From positions 1-18,837 of the forward strand of contig CAZKXU010000071.1 of NCBI GenBank assembly GCA_964556665.1: DNA of 18,837 nucleotides. The letters run 5' to 3'. Source of the stretch: CAZKXU01 sp964556665 (GTDB taxonomy: Bacteria > Bdellovibrionota_C > UBA2361 > CAZKXU01). Below are positions 1 to 6,919 of this stretch, one piece after another. Made by a program: the position numbers and the translations under genes. The notes below the pieces were generated by a model, which did not search any database, had not been told where the DNA came from, and saw only the letters and a list, made by a program, of their open reading frames with translations. The stretch's first letter is position 1; each line of letters begins with the position of its first letter.

Positions 1-119
1 GGGGCAACGATGTGATGCTAGACGTGAAAAAACTTATTTGGAGGAGCACTAGGATACCTCAGAGGGCTTCTACGCTGCTTCACAATTCAGCACCCTGCAA
101 AGATATGCCACTAATATGA
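1..119 (+). CDS. Possible 3' end of an upstream gene (partial)
   Basis: One frame (codons starting at position 3) is open from the window edge to a TGA at 117-119. That TGA overlaps the helicase ATG (116-118) as ATGA, the classical arrangement of translationally coupled genes. The visible 38 residues end in CKDMPLI and match nothing I recognise. A second frame is also open from the edge and ends at a TAG at 50-52 with plausible residues (ending LEEH), so the upstream gene could end there instead. A GGAGGAG lies at 40-46 but is too far from the helicase start to serve it. An open run this short can occur by chance, so this is a weak call. Confidence 0.25.
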   Translation, partial: GNDVMLDVKKLIWRSTRIPQRASTLLHNSAPCKDMPLI

Positions 120-1276
120 CAACACCTACCGTAGCCGAGACAAAGCTAGATCTAAGTTTCGCATCATTGTTAAACGACTCACATCTAGTAAAAGGACTGG
201 CAGCGCTTAATATAACCGTACCTACAGAGGTACAAGCTCTAACTATCCCGCTTGCTCTTCAAGGCAAGGACGTTATTGTTCAGGCACAGACAGGTAGCGG
301 AAAAACATTTGCCTTTATGCTGCCTATACTTGCAAAAATTCGCGCCATGCCTCCAACTAGAAGCACTGCTGCGCTAATTATTACACCGACACGTGAATTG
401 GCATTACAGGTAAAAAAAGTTGTTCAGACACTCTCCTCTGACATAACCCCAGCCTGCATAATCGGCGGAGCAAATTCACGCAAACAGGAGAATGAGCTTA
501 AGCATGATCAACGTATCATAGTTGGCACGCCCGGACGCCTGCTCGATTTTATTAGTCAGCGGCTAATTCTACTTCGTAAATGTAATACTTTTGTGTTGGA
601 TGAAGCGGACGAGATGCTTTCCATGGGGTTTGTAGATGAGGTAAGAGAGATTCTGAGAAGACTCCCAGTCAAGCGTCAAGGAATGTTTTTCAGCGCAACG
701 ATAACTAACCGGGTATCTTCCCTAGCAAATAGTTTTCTTAAAAATCCTGAAAAAATTGTAGTCGAAGTTAACAAGGAGGATCAGCCAAAGATAGAGCACT
801 GCTTCTGCAAAGTTGATGGTGGTGTAGCCAGCAAGGTGAAGGCGTTATGCCACATCTTTGCCGATTTAAAGCCACATTCAGCGATTGTGTTTTGTAATAC
901 CAAGTCAGATACAGAGTTAGTTGAAGTCTACCTGAAGCGTAGAGGCTTCGACGCCAGTAAGATAAACGCCGACCTTAGTCAACGCGAGCGGGAGCAGGTC
1001 CTGACAAACCTTCGCAACGGCAAACTGAAATATCTAATTGCTACAGACGTTGCAGCGCGTGGTATAGATATTAAGGAGCTTGAGTTGGTAGTAAACTACT
1101 CACTGCCCAACGATTCAGAGAGCTACGTTCATAGGACCGGCCGCACCGGTCGCGCAGGCGCTAGCGGAACTGCAATCAGCTTAATAGGACCGCTTGATCT
1201 CGGATTTTTCCTTAGTATACAAAGAGTACTTGGAGTTGAGATGAGGGAAATTCCCCTACCCGTATTTTCTCAGTGA
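116..1276 (+). CDS. DEAD-box ATP-dependent RNA helicase
   Basis: ATP-dependent RNA unwinding enzyme of superfamily 2, cytoplasmic, of the class that remodels RNA duplexes in ribosome assembly or mRNA decay. All core motifs are visible: Q-motif region around residues 15-42 (FASLL...PTEVQ), Walker A AQTGSGKT 57-64, PTRELALQ 91-98, GG 117-118, TPGR 138-141, DEAD 162-165, SAT 193-195, IVFC 257-260, ATDVAARGID 309-318 and HRTGRTGRAG 339-348. At 386 aa it is essentially the two RecA domains. It lacks the basic or RNA-binding C-terminal tail that distinguishes DeaD/CsdA, RhlE and SrmB, so the exact subfamily cannot be assigned. No in-frame ATG, GTG or TTG lies upstream before a stop at 50-52, so ATG 116 is the only likely start, although its Shine-Dalgarno is poor. 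Confidence 0.95.
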   Translation: MTTPTVAETKLDLSFASLLNDSHLVKGLAALNITVPTEVQALTIPLALQGKDVIVQAQTGSGKTFAFMLPILAKIRAMPPTRSTAALIITPTRELALQVKKVVQTLSSDITPACIIGGANSRKQENELKHDQRIIVGTPGRLLDFISQRLILLRKCNTFVLDEADEMLSMGFVDEVREILRRLPVKRQGMFFSATITNRVSSLANSFLKNPEKIVVEVNKEDQPKIEHCFCKVDGGVASKVKALCHIFADLKPHSAIVFCNTKSDTELVEVYLKRRGFDASKINADLSQREREQVLTNLRNGKLKYLIATDVAARGIDIKELELVVNYSLPNDSESYVHRTGRTGRAGASGTAISLIGPLDLGFFLSIQRVLGVEMREIPLPVFSQ

Positions 1277-1517
1277 CGTCGATAACAACGATAGTATGGA
1301 GGAGATTTGAGGAAGCGTTTGTCGATTTATTACGTATTGTAAAGGAGGAGTTGGGAAGTTTTTTGTAAAATTTGTGCCCTACAAGCGATTTATTCGAGAA
1401 TTAATTGAGATTGTACCAAAATGTTTTGTAGAACAAGTACACCTCTGCTAGACAAACTAGAAAAGTCTAAATGGTCTTGTCTGTTTATGAATAGGAAGTA
1501 GAAGCACTGATTCCTAA
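1277..1517. other. Intergenic stretch with candidate micro-ORFs
   Basis: No confident gene. A 31-codon frame (1273-1368, plus strand) starts with a GTG that overlaps the helicase stop as GTGA and encodes an amphipathic stretch containing FEEAFVDLLRIVKEELGSFL. A second protein-like run (1374-1451, plus strand, GTG start) contains RFIRELIEIVPKCFVEQ in another frame. Together they could be the decayed remains of a small gene with a frameshift. A strong purine-rich AAAGGAGG at 1341-1348 is present, but no start codon is well spaced from it. Chance open frames cannot be excluded. Confidence 0.2.
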
Positions 1518-2474
1518 TTATGTCTGCAGCGGCGCACCTTCGCTCCAGTAAGGACTTATGGAGCGAGGCGGTTTATAGGTACCATCTGGAAAGACTACGT
1601 TCTTCTCGCCATTACGATAACGCTTAGAGGCATCTTTATAGTCGAAGTAAATCTTAAAGTACCAGGACTTGCATGCTTGCAAACGGTTCGGGCAAATAGA
1701 AAGAACTCGTGGACGATGACTAGTGATTGATGATGTTTTAGTGCTCTTAGGCTTAGCACCACGTGCTGTCTTTAAAAGATTCTCTCTCCCTGCAAACCCT
1801 TTTCCTGCCTGATACCGTTCAGCTACAATCCGTACTCGACGCTCCTCCAACTTCTTGTGCATCATCTTGACATACTCTTTTTGTGTCAGATCTTCGTACC
1901 CGGGGAGTCTTGCATATTCTAACGTTACTATATCGATATAGTCCTGAATTGCAGCCTTTGGATTGAATCGCTTAGCATCATTAAATGCGCCAATCCTTAG
2001 TACCTTAAACTTTCGCTTAATTCCATGAATCGCATCATGAAAACAGTTATATCCAGGATATTCAGATATTTTCTCAACTAACCCATCCTGCACAGGCTGC
2101 AATACAGTGTAGAAGAATCGATCTTCAATATCTGCATCACCAGGCATAAATTCGGCAGAGTATCTTCTCCCCCATAGTCTACCTCCCGGGTACTCCGGAG
2201 TAAGGCGCTTGACCGCGCGAGCTACTGACGAGTTAAGGTCTCTCATAAAATGTGCCCGATTGCACTTTGGAAAATGTGCCGGTCCCTGTGTATGATTTCC
2301 CTCTATCGCCAAGGCATATAGTTTTACCTCGTATCGTTCGGCATACTTAGCTGCATACCCTAATACAGCATCCTCCAATCGCTTGTTGTTAATAAACCAT
2401 AACTCAGAGTTCCTGGTCCTAGTGGTTAAAAATGATGCAAACTGCTCGCTCTCTATTCTAGGATGATAGCCCAT
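1518..2474 (-). CDS. Y1 (IS200-like / REP-associated) transposase with HUQ-type motif
   Basis: Single-strand DNA transposase-like protein of the Y1_Tnp superfamily, 318 aa. Supporting features are the N-terminal FLTTRTRN strand (residues 15-22), the metal-binding strand ALAIEGNHTQG (54-64), the helix DLNSSVARAVKRL (79-91), LWGRRYSAEF (100-109) and FFYTVLQPVQDGLV (120-133). The last corresponds to the family's YxxxNPVxAGLV segment and holds the likely nucleophile Tyr122. The C-terminal NVVFPDGTYKPP (292-303) is typical of the long deltaproteobacterial-type members of this family. The usual second histidine of the HUH motif (NHxH) is glutamine here (H61-T-Q63), so activity could be altered. The start is supported by AAGGAAGGAG 8 nt upstream of the ATG. 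Members of this group are often domesticated and mobilise REP palindromes rather than themselves; a REP-like element lies at 3631-3664. Confidence 0.75.
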   Translation of the reverse strand: MGYHPRIESEQFASFLTTRTRNSELWFINNKRLEDAVLGYAAKYAERYEVKLYALAIEGNHTQGPAHFPKCNRAHFMRDLNSSVARAVKRLTPEYPGGRLWGRRYSAEFMPGDADIEDRFFYTVLQPVQDGLVEKISEYPGYNCFHDAIHGIKRKFKVLRIGAFNDAKRFNPKAAIQDYIDIVTLEYARLPGYEDLTQKEYVKMMHKKLEERRVRIVAERYQAGKGFAGRENLLKTARGAKPKSTKTSSITSHRPRVLSICPNRLQACKSWYFKIYFDYKDASKRYRNGEKNVVFPDGTYKPPRSISPYWSEGAPLQT

Positions 2475-2595
2475 GGATATACTCCTTCCTTATATCTAAG
2501 TATTCGGAGATTCTATTCATTTGTTGCTTATCCCACTGCTTTCATATGCCTCTGCTCAATCCTATCAGCCAACAATGTCAGCCTCTTACGCTCTT

Positions 2596-3549
2596 TTACT
2601 TCAATTCACTTAAAATTATCGTCGTCGCTGAGAAAATTATTTGGGGCTCGATGCGCCGCCTCGTCCGTGCCATTAGAGAATTATGTTTTTGTACTGTACC
2701 GGTAACCGCGTGGGTTTTGTTGCGAAGAGATTGTTTGCATAGCTTATCCTTAAGTCCCTTCTTTCTTATTTCTTCATGAACTTCAAGCGTATCATAAGCA
2801 GAATCACCATATACTTCAGTCCCTATTGGTACCCCGCGGAGAAGATCGCCACTTACTAACGGTTCATTCATAGACGCTTCTGTGATGACATGTGCTTGAA
2901 TGAGCTTATGCTTTGCACATACTCGTGTATGCGCCTTATACCCGTAGACATAACTTTTACCCTTATCTTTGCTCGTGTAGCGCGCATTAAAATCTATCTG
3001 GCTTCTTCTTGCAGCATTCGGCTCTATCTCCTCAGGACCTTCCCCAGCTTTAATTTTTTGATAGGTTTCTCGATCTGTCCCATTCCCGGGAAGTTCTATA
3101 ACAGTAGCATCAACTATTACGCCTTCTTTAATTGTGTAACCTCTTCTCTGTAAAAATTTATCAAGACGTTTAAATAAACTTTCAGCTTTGCCACTTTGGC
3201 TAAGCCTCTCACGATACAGCCATATCGTTTTCTCATCTGGAATCGTCTCTTGTCCACCAAATCCAACAAAACGCTGAAATGAAAGTCGATCGTTCAGAGA
3301 AAACTCCATTTCCTCGTCAGATAATCCATAAAGTCTCTGCAGTACCAAGACTTTGAACATTTTAAGCACGTCAAATGACGGTCTCCCGCCACATCCGCTT
3401 AATCCAAACGCCTCACCAGCACGTACTCTAAACACGCTCTCCCACGGTATCAGCTCGTTTAAAGCCTTAAGCTTATCCTTCTCATCTACCTTCGCTACTC
3501 GTTTACTGTGATCAAAGAAACTTAGTTGGGGCGTATATTTTTTGCTCAT
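2596..3549 (-). CDS. IS5-family DDE transposase, C-terminus probably damaged
   Basis: Cut-and-paste transposase of the IS5 family. The N-terminal DUF772-like region (about residues 30-115; GRPSFDVLKMFKVLVLQRLY, PDEKTIW) is followed by a DDE catalytic domain. Candidate catalytic residues are D147 (IVDATVI), D249 (YGDSAYD) and E301 (ARTRRRIE). After E301 the family normally continues with an [H/Q]xFG segment and a final helix (…LxNLxYN). Here it reads PQIIFSATTIILSELK and stops at 317 aa, while a neighbouring frame downstream stays open with a basic, helix-like stretch ending HMKAVG (2526-2594). That pattern suggests a frameshift in the last 20-40 codons. Start: AGAAGAG just upstream of the ATG. 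Possible terminal sequence at 3587-3604 (GGGCACCTCTAAAAAGTC on the minus strand), but no matching second end is visible. Confidence 0.85.
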   Translation of the reverse strand: MSKKYTPQLSFFDHSKRVAKVDEKDKLKALNELIPWESVFRVRAGEAFGLSGCGGRPSFDVLKMFKVLVLQRLYGLSDEEMEFSLNDRLSFQRFVGFGGQETIPDEKTIWLYRERLSQSGKAESLFKRLDKFLQRRGYTIKEGVIVDATVIELPGNGTDRETYQKIKAGEGPEEIEPNAARRSQIDFNARYTSKDKGKSYVYGYKAHTRVCAKHKLIQAHVITEASMNEPLVSGDLLRGVPIGTEVYGDSAYDTLEVHEEIRKKGLKDKLCKQSLRNKTHAVTGTVQKHNSLMARTRRRIEPQIIFSATTIILSELK

Positions 3550-3630
3550 GCTTCTCTTCTAGCACGCTTTTCCTCGCTATATCAGTGACTTTTTAGAGGT
3601 GCCCATCTTGCCCGCAAACGAAGTCATTGC

Positions 3631-3664
3631 CGCTACGTAGCGGGCTGGAAGCCCGCGGTCCCAG
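3631..3664. repeat. REP-like palindromic element
   Basis: A perfect 12-bp palindrome CGCTACGTAGCG (3631-3642) overlaps a hairpin with 7-bp stem GCGGGCT/AGCCCGC (3640-3646 and 3650-3656) and a 3-nt loop. It is followed by CCGCGGTCCCAG (3653-3664). On the minus strand this reads CTGGGACCGCGGGC followed by the hairpin, the layout of REP elements mobilised by Y1 transposases. The 12-mer CTGGGACCGCGG recurs on the plus strand at 18009-18020. GC content is markedly higher than the surroundings. Confidence 0.6.
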
Positions 3665-3686
3665 TGTGTTCTTAATTAAGGACAAC

Positions 3687-4205
3687 CTATACTCGATACA
3701 AGTAGATCGTGCCATCGTTGCTATCGTATTCCCAGTTTGGAAACGGATATTGGGTTGCCACAACACGGCTCCCTTTTTTCATCTCTGCTTTGATCTTAGT
3801 ATGTAACTCCTCCATCCTTTGCGGGACTAAGTAAACTGTAAGTACGTCCACTTCGGAGAGATTGACATCCCAAAAACTCTCTCTTCTAATAGTTACATTA
3901 CGATATCCACCTAGCATGATGATGAATCTACTTGCCAAGCAGAGTAGGGGATTAATCTCTATCCCAATCGCTCTTGCGCCTCGTCTGGTAGCTGCCACTA
4001 AAATTCTGCCATCTCCAGAGCCTAGATCTAGCACTAGCTCGTCTGCTTTAAGCTGAGCCAGGTCGAGCATCTTTTCTACTTTTATATGTGAAGAGGGAAT
4101 AAAAGCAGCGCCTTTAAATATTCCGACTATAGTATAGAAAAAATAGATATAAAGAATGATGTGGAGAATAATCAGGATGATTGCTGAGAATAGATACAAA
4201 CTCAT
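3687..4205 (-). CDS. Membrane-anchored SAM methyltransferase, FAM173/ATPSCKMT-like
   Basis: Class I SAM-dependent methyltransferase of 172 aa with one N-terminal transmembrane segment (about residues 2-27). SAM-binding motif I is VLDLGSGDGRI (58-68), followed by GIEINP (81-86) with its acidic ribose-contacting residue. From memory, the layout strongly resembles the eukaryotic FAM173A/FAM173B (ATPSCKMT) protein-lysine methyltransferases: a FIPSS-type segment before the domain (35-39), LGSGDGRI, a VPQRM block (127-131) like their VPQMM, and a late YPFPNW (153-158) like their FPFPHW. In animals those enzymes trimethylate lysines of the ATP synthase c-subunit and the adenine nucleotide translocase. 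A membrane-protein substrate here is inference. It begins 24 bp after the recombinase stop on the same strand, so they may be co-transcribed. Shine-Dalgarno is weak. Confidence 0.8.
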   Translation of the reverse strand: MSLYLFSAIILIILHIILYIYFFYTIVGIFKGAAFIPSSHIKVEKMLDLAQLKADELVLDLGSGDGRILVAATRRGARAIGIEINPLLCLASRFIIMLGGYRNVTIRRESFWDVNLSEVDVLTVYLVPQRMEELHTKIKAEMKKGSRVVATQYPFPNWEYDSNDGTIYLYRV

Positions 4206-4229
4206 ACCTAGATTTTTAAAATTCTCGGA

Positions 4230-5351
4230 CTATTCATAATCTAGATCCTTGGCTGGGTTTTCATCAACGCCTATGCGACGTTTATCATAAAGCTCCACCA
4301 TCTGAATACTTGAGTGTCGCGAAAACTCCTGAACGTTACGGTGTGAGATCCCATCGCTTAAAAGCTTTGTAATTGCTGTGGCACGAGCAGAGTGGGGTGT
4401 TACAAAATCTCCAGCCCCAGCTTTCTTACAATACGACTTAAAAAGCTTATAAATGCCACTCCCAGTAATTGGGGCTCGCGTAGGCACGCTGCCCCCCTTT
4501 CCGGTATAGCTAATAAATAAATAATCAGCCTCAGAGGCTTTTTCATTAAGTCTTAAGTCTAGTAATTTTGCTATAACTTCAGCTGCCCATTTGGGAATGG
4601 CCTGATCTGCATCTTTTTTAGCCTTCGTCGCTCGTAAATGAAGGTATGTGGTGCCCTTACTAGATCGTTTAACATCACAGATACGTAGCGCTGCCGCCTC
4701 GCTCCTTCGCAATCCTCCACCAAACAGTACCGCTAGAATAGCCTTATCTCTTAACCCCTTTGGTTGTGCATCATCAGCTACATTTAATATTTTTTTAATT
4801 AGTTTAAAATCTATCATCTCGGTTGGTCGTTTACGGCCAGACTCTTTAGGTGGGGAAGGAACTCGATCAGTATCAAATGGGTTAATCTTAACACCGAGAT
4901 CGGAGGCAACAAACATTTTATATATTCTTCTAAGAGCTGCGAATTTTTTAGCAATTGTTGCGTTAGAAAGGGTGTTTTCCAAACCAGTTTTTTTAGCGTT
5001 ACCAACACCAGCTCGACGGATGTCAATTGCTTTACTTTGCGAAAGGGGGCTTCTAGCATGCCGAGGCTTTTCGCCCGGGCGCTTTTCAAGCCAGTTACGG
5101 TATGTAATGGCGTGCATATCAGTTGCAGCAACAATACGCGAGGCGGCAAGCTCGCTCCCGGGCTCCGCCCCTAAAAAGCGACACCACTCATTAATAATGC
5201 CAAGATACGTTTCCCGAGTTTTAGGTGCACGCAGAGATAGAAATGCTCCGAGGCGTGCCCATAATCGGCTATCCCCTGAGGAGGAGGTGGAATTAGTCCG
5301 CTGTATTAAAGTTGGCAATTGATGATTTTTCATCCCATAAAAGAATATCAT
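4230..5351 (-). CDS. Tyrosine site-specific recombinase (XerC/XerD-like integrase)
   Basis: Catalyses strand exchange through a 3'-phosphotyrosine intermediate. The N-terminal SAM-like core-binding domain is at about residues 30-155 and the catalytic domain at about 178-360. Catalytic set: R215 (GGGLRRSE), a lysine in ATKAKKD (K243-K246), H320 and R323 (TPHSARAT), H346 (SRHSS) and Y355 (ELYDKRR). At 373 aa it is longer than chromosomal XerC/XerD (about 300) because of an extended N-terminus and a basic insert at about 91-128. It is therefore more likely a mobile-element recombinase than the dimer-resolution enzyme. Two starts are possible: M1 at 5351, or M7 at 5333. Neither has a convincing Shine-Dalgarno. 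No att repeats could be identified by eye. Confidence 0.9.
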   Translation of the reverse strand: MIFFYGMKNHQLPTLIQRTNSTSSSGDSRLWARLGAFLSLRAPKTRETYLGIINEWCRFLGAEPGSELAASRIVAATDMHAITYRNWLEKRPGEKPRHARSPLSQSKAIDIRRAGVGNAKKTGLENTLSNATIAKKFAALRRIYKMFVASDLGVKINPFDTDRVPSPPKESGRKRPTEMIDFKLIKKILNVADDAQPKGLRDKAILAVLFGGGLRRSEAAALRICDVKRSSKGTTYLHLRATKAKKDADQAIPKWAAEVIAKLLDLRLNEKASEADYLFISYTGKGGSVPTRAPITGSGIYKLFKSYCKKAGAGDFVTPHSARATAITKLLSDGISHRNVQEFSRHSSIQMVELYDKRRIGVDENPAKDLDYE

Positions 5352-5438
5352 TTAAAGACAACCTGGGCACTATGCTATCTTTTCAAAATGAATTGATCAT
5401 CCTAATGCAGCATTTGCTAAAATTAAAAGGGATATGAT

Positions 5439-5570
5439 TTGAAATTGTTACAAATTATAAAACAGGCTTCACATGCCTTCTCGAATCTTGATTTGGTATA
5501 CTTACAAGCGGAAATATATAAATATGCTCTCTCTATACCTAAGCCATTAAGGAATGTCTCGCCAATCTGA
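5439..5570 (+). CDS. Candidate 43-aa microprotein (TTG start)
   Basis: An open frame with a TTG start preceded by AAGGGA (5427-5432) at 6-nt spacing, ending at TGA 5568-5570. The predicted peptide begins MKLLQIIKQASHAF and ends KPLRNVSPI. It has a regular hydrophobic/charged pattern compatible with an amphipathic helix (LQIIKQA…LDLVYLQAEIYKYAL). No homology is recognised. It lies between the divergent recombinase and vapB genes. It could be a real small gene, the leftover end of a disrupted gene, or chance. Confidence 0.3.
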   Translation: MKLLQIIKQASHAFSNLDLVYLQAEIYKYALSIPKPLRNVSPI

Positions 5571-5588
5571 AATGACGACTGTTTTGCC

Positions 5589-5618
5589 ATTGACAATTTC
5601 CAATTGCCAATATATAAT
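5589..5618 (+). promoter_or_regulatory. Consensus sigma70-type promoter with overlapping palindromic operator for vapBC
   Basis: A perfect TTGACA (5590-5595) and perfect TATAAT (5613-5618) are separated by 17 bp. The -10 ends only 6 nt before the vapB ATG at 5625, so transcription should start on or within 1 nt of the A of the start codon, giving a leaderless mRNA. A quasi-palindrome covers the -35 and spacer (5589-5611; ATTG-n-CAATT-nnn-AATTG-n-CAAT, 18 of 23 positions symmetric). This is the expected position for an autoregulatory VapB/VapBC operator; that role is inferred. Confidence 0.7.
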
Positions 5619-5624
5619 GGCTAA

Positions 5625-5900
5625 ATGGAAAGTGAAGATATAACTATAGACAGCTTTGGAAGGATTGTAATTCCCAGAGCTATGAGAGAAGAACTCGATC
5701 TGGCTGCAGGCGCAGTAATTAAAATCGTATGTGCGGGGGGAGAGATTTTACTTAAACCTGTGAGGGCAGAGGATTTTAGCCTGACAAAAAAAGATGGGGT
5801 TCTAGTTATTCGCGGCAAGGCACAGGGAGATCTTGTGAAAGCAGTGGATACAGAACGCACACGTAGACTTAAAACTTTGAGTAGCGGTCTTAAGAAATGA
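5625..5900 (+). CDS. vapB: AbrB/VapB-type antitoxin
   Basis: Antitoxin and DNA-binding autorepressor of 91 aa. Residues 6-46 (ITIDSFGRIVIPRAMREELDL…AGGEILLKPV) form a SpoVT-AbrB swapped-hairpin DNA-binding domain. The C-terminal part (about 47-91, with RRLKTLSSGLKK at the end) would bind and neutralise the toxin. The stop codon overlaps the start of the downstream PIN-domain gene by 4 bp (ATGA, 5897-5900), the usual coupled toxin-antitoxin layout. No Shine-Dalgarno precedes the ATG, consistent with the leaderless transcript predicted from the promoter. The next methionine (residue 20) would remove half the DNA-binding domain, so ATG 5625 is the likely start. Confidence 0.85.
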   Translation: MESEDITIDSFGRIVIPRAMREELDLAAGAVIKIVCAGGEILLKPVRAEDFSLTKKDGVLVIRGKAQGDLVKAVDTERTRRLKTLSSGLKK

Positions 5901-6325
5901 AATTGCTTTTTGACACCTCAATCCTAGTAGCGGCCCTAGTTGAGGCTCATCCGCATCATAGTCGAGCTTTCCCCTGGTATAAGCGCGCCAGTACCGGTGA
6001 TGTGAAGATGTATATATCAAATCACACTATCCTGGAGCTTTACTCAACCCTTACCTCATTGCCGATTTCCCCACGTATCTTACCTGGCGTAGCCGAACGG
6101 GTGATCAAAGAGAGCATTTTAGAAATTGCTCAGATAGTGGCCTATACAAAGCATGACTATTGTAGGCTTATTTCTAACTTAAGCCATATTGGCATAAGTG
6201 GAGGCGCTGTGTACGACGCATTGATTGCTTCTGCCGCTAAAAAAGCTAAAATAAAAAAGATTATTACCTTGAACTTCTCCGATTTTGCAAGATTTTGGCC
6301 AGAGGAGAACATTGTTACGGCCTAG
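5897..6325 (+). CDS. vapC: VapC-type PIN-domain ribonuclease toxin
   Basis: Mg-dependent endoribonuclease of the PIN fold, 142 aa, typical for VapC. The acidic active-site residues are all present: D6 (LLFDTSIL), E47 (HTILELYSTL), D107 (AVYDALI) and D129 (TLNFSDFARF). Members of the family cleave tRNAs, rRNA or mRNA; the target here is unknown. It is expressed with, and presumably inhibited by, the overlapping AbrB-type antitoxin. The pair borders the recombinase/transposase block, as toxin-antitoxin modules often do in accessory DNA. Confidence 0.88.
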   Translation: MKLLFDTSILVAALVEAHPHHSRAFPWYKRASTGDVKMYISNHTILELYSTLTSLPISPRILPGVAERVIKESILEIAQIVAYTKHDYCRLISNLSHIGISGGAVYDALIASAAKKAKIKKIITLNFSDFARFWPEENIVTA

Positions 6326-6415
6326 GATATCTTCAAAGATGCTAACTATTAGCCCTTAGCCGTAGGCGCTAACAATAGACCCTGGACCCAAAGCAACTAA
6401 GAGTTAATAATGTCC

Positions 6416-6444
6416 TTGTAAGATAGGAATTTATTCAGTAAAAT
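6416..6444 (+). promoter_or_regulatory. Possible promoter of the small lipoprotein gene
   Basis: TTGTAA (6416-6421) and TAAAAT (6439-6444) have 17-bp spacing. Start of transcription would fall near 6451, leaving only about 7 nt before the ATG at 6458. That fits the absence of any Shine-Dalgarno there and would make a near-leaderless mRNA, like vapB. Confidence 0.4.
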
Positions 6445-6457
6445 ACACCATTCTTTT

Positions 6458-6904
6458 ATGAATCCACTTAAGAACGGCACTGCAAGGCATTTAGGTTCAG
6501 CGATTTTGTTTGCAGTCTCCTTCGCTGGCTGTTCCAGAGATGAATTAGAAAATAAGTCACCCCAGATCGCTCAATATACTCTTACGACAACTATCGACGA
6601 AATGTGTAAAGCATATGAAGAAGGCAGACAGAGGTGTTTTCTCGGCGAAAACATTGAAGAGAGACGAGCTGCAGTGGAAAAAGCCCGACAGGCCTTTATG
6701 TCCATGACTCATTATGAACGTTTATTGCGTTTGGGTCCTGAATATTTGGAGGTTAGTGGATCTGACCACGAATTTTTCGTCCAATGTGCCGGAGAATTAG
6801 GAAAACTTGATGGTATGAGTGCTGAATATAGCACACCTGAAAACCGAAAAGAGCGTGACGAGCTAATGAATCAACTAATTGAAGAAGTTCAAAAACTTAT
6901 TTAG
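6458..6904 (+). CDS. Small putative lipoprotein of unknown function
   Basis: The N-terminal signal sequence (residues 1-24, SAILFAVSFAGC) ends in a lipobox-like F-A-G-C with Cys25, predicting a lipid-anchored envelope protein of about 124 mature residues. The mature part is charged and helical (DEMCKAYEEGRQRCF, EERRAAVEKARQAF, RKERDELMNQLIEEVQKL) with further cysteines at 50, 60 and 110. No family is recognised. It stands alone: VapC ends 132 bp upstream, and the convergent sbcB lies downstream beyond a set of hairpins. Confidence 0.65.
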   Translation: MNPLKNGTARHLGSAILFAVSFAGCSRDELENKSPQIAQYTLTTTIDEMCKAYEEGRQRCFLGENIEERRAAVEKARQAFMSMTHYERLLRLGPEYLEVSGSDHEFFVQCAGELGKLDGMSAEYSTPENRKERDELMNQLIEEVQKLI

Positions 6905-6919
6905 CTTACACCCCTTTTA

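Noticed and set aside
4648..5322. 224-codon plus-strand frame
   Set aside because: Lies entirely antisense to the recombinase, whose catalytic motifs are all intact.
5352..5620. Search for attachment-site direct repeats or a CRISPR array near the recombinase
   Set aside because: No repeated core or regularly spaced repeats could be seen by eye.
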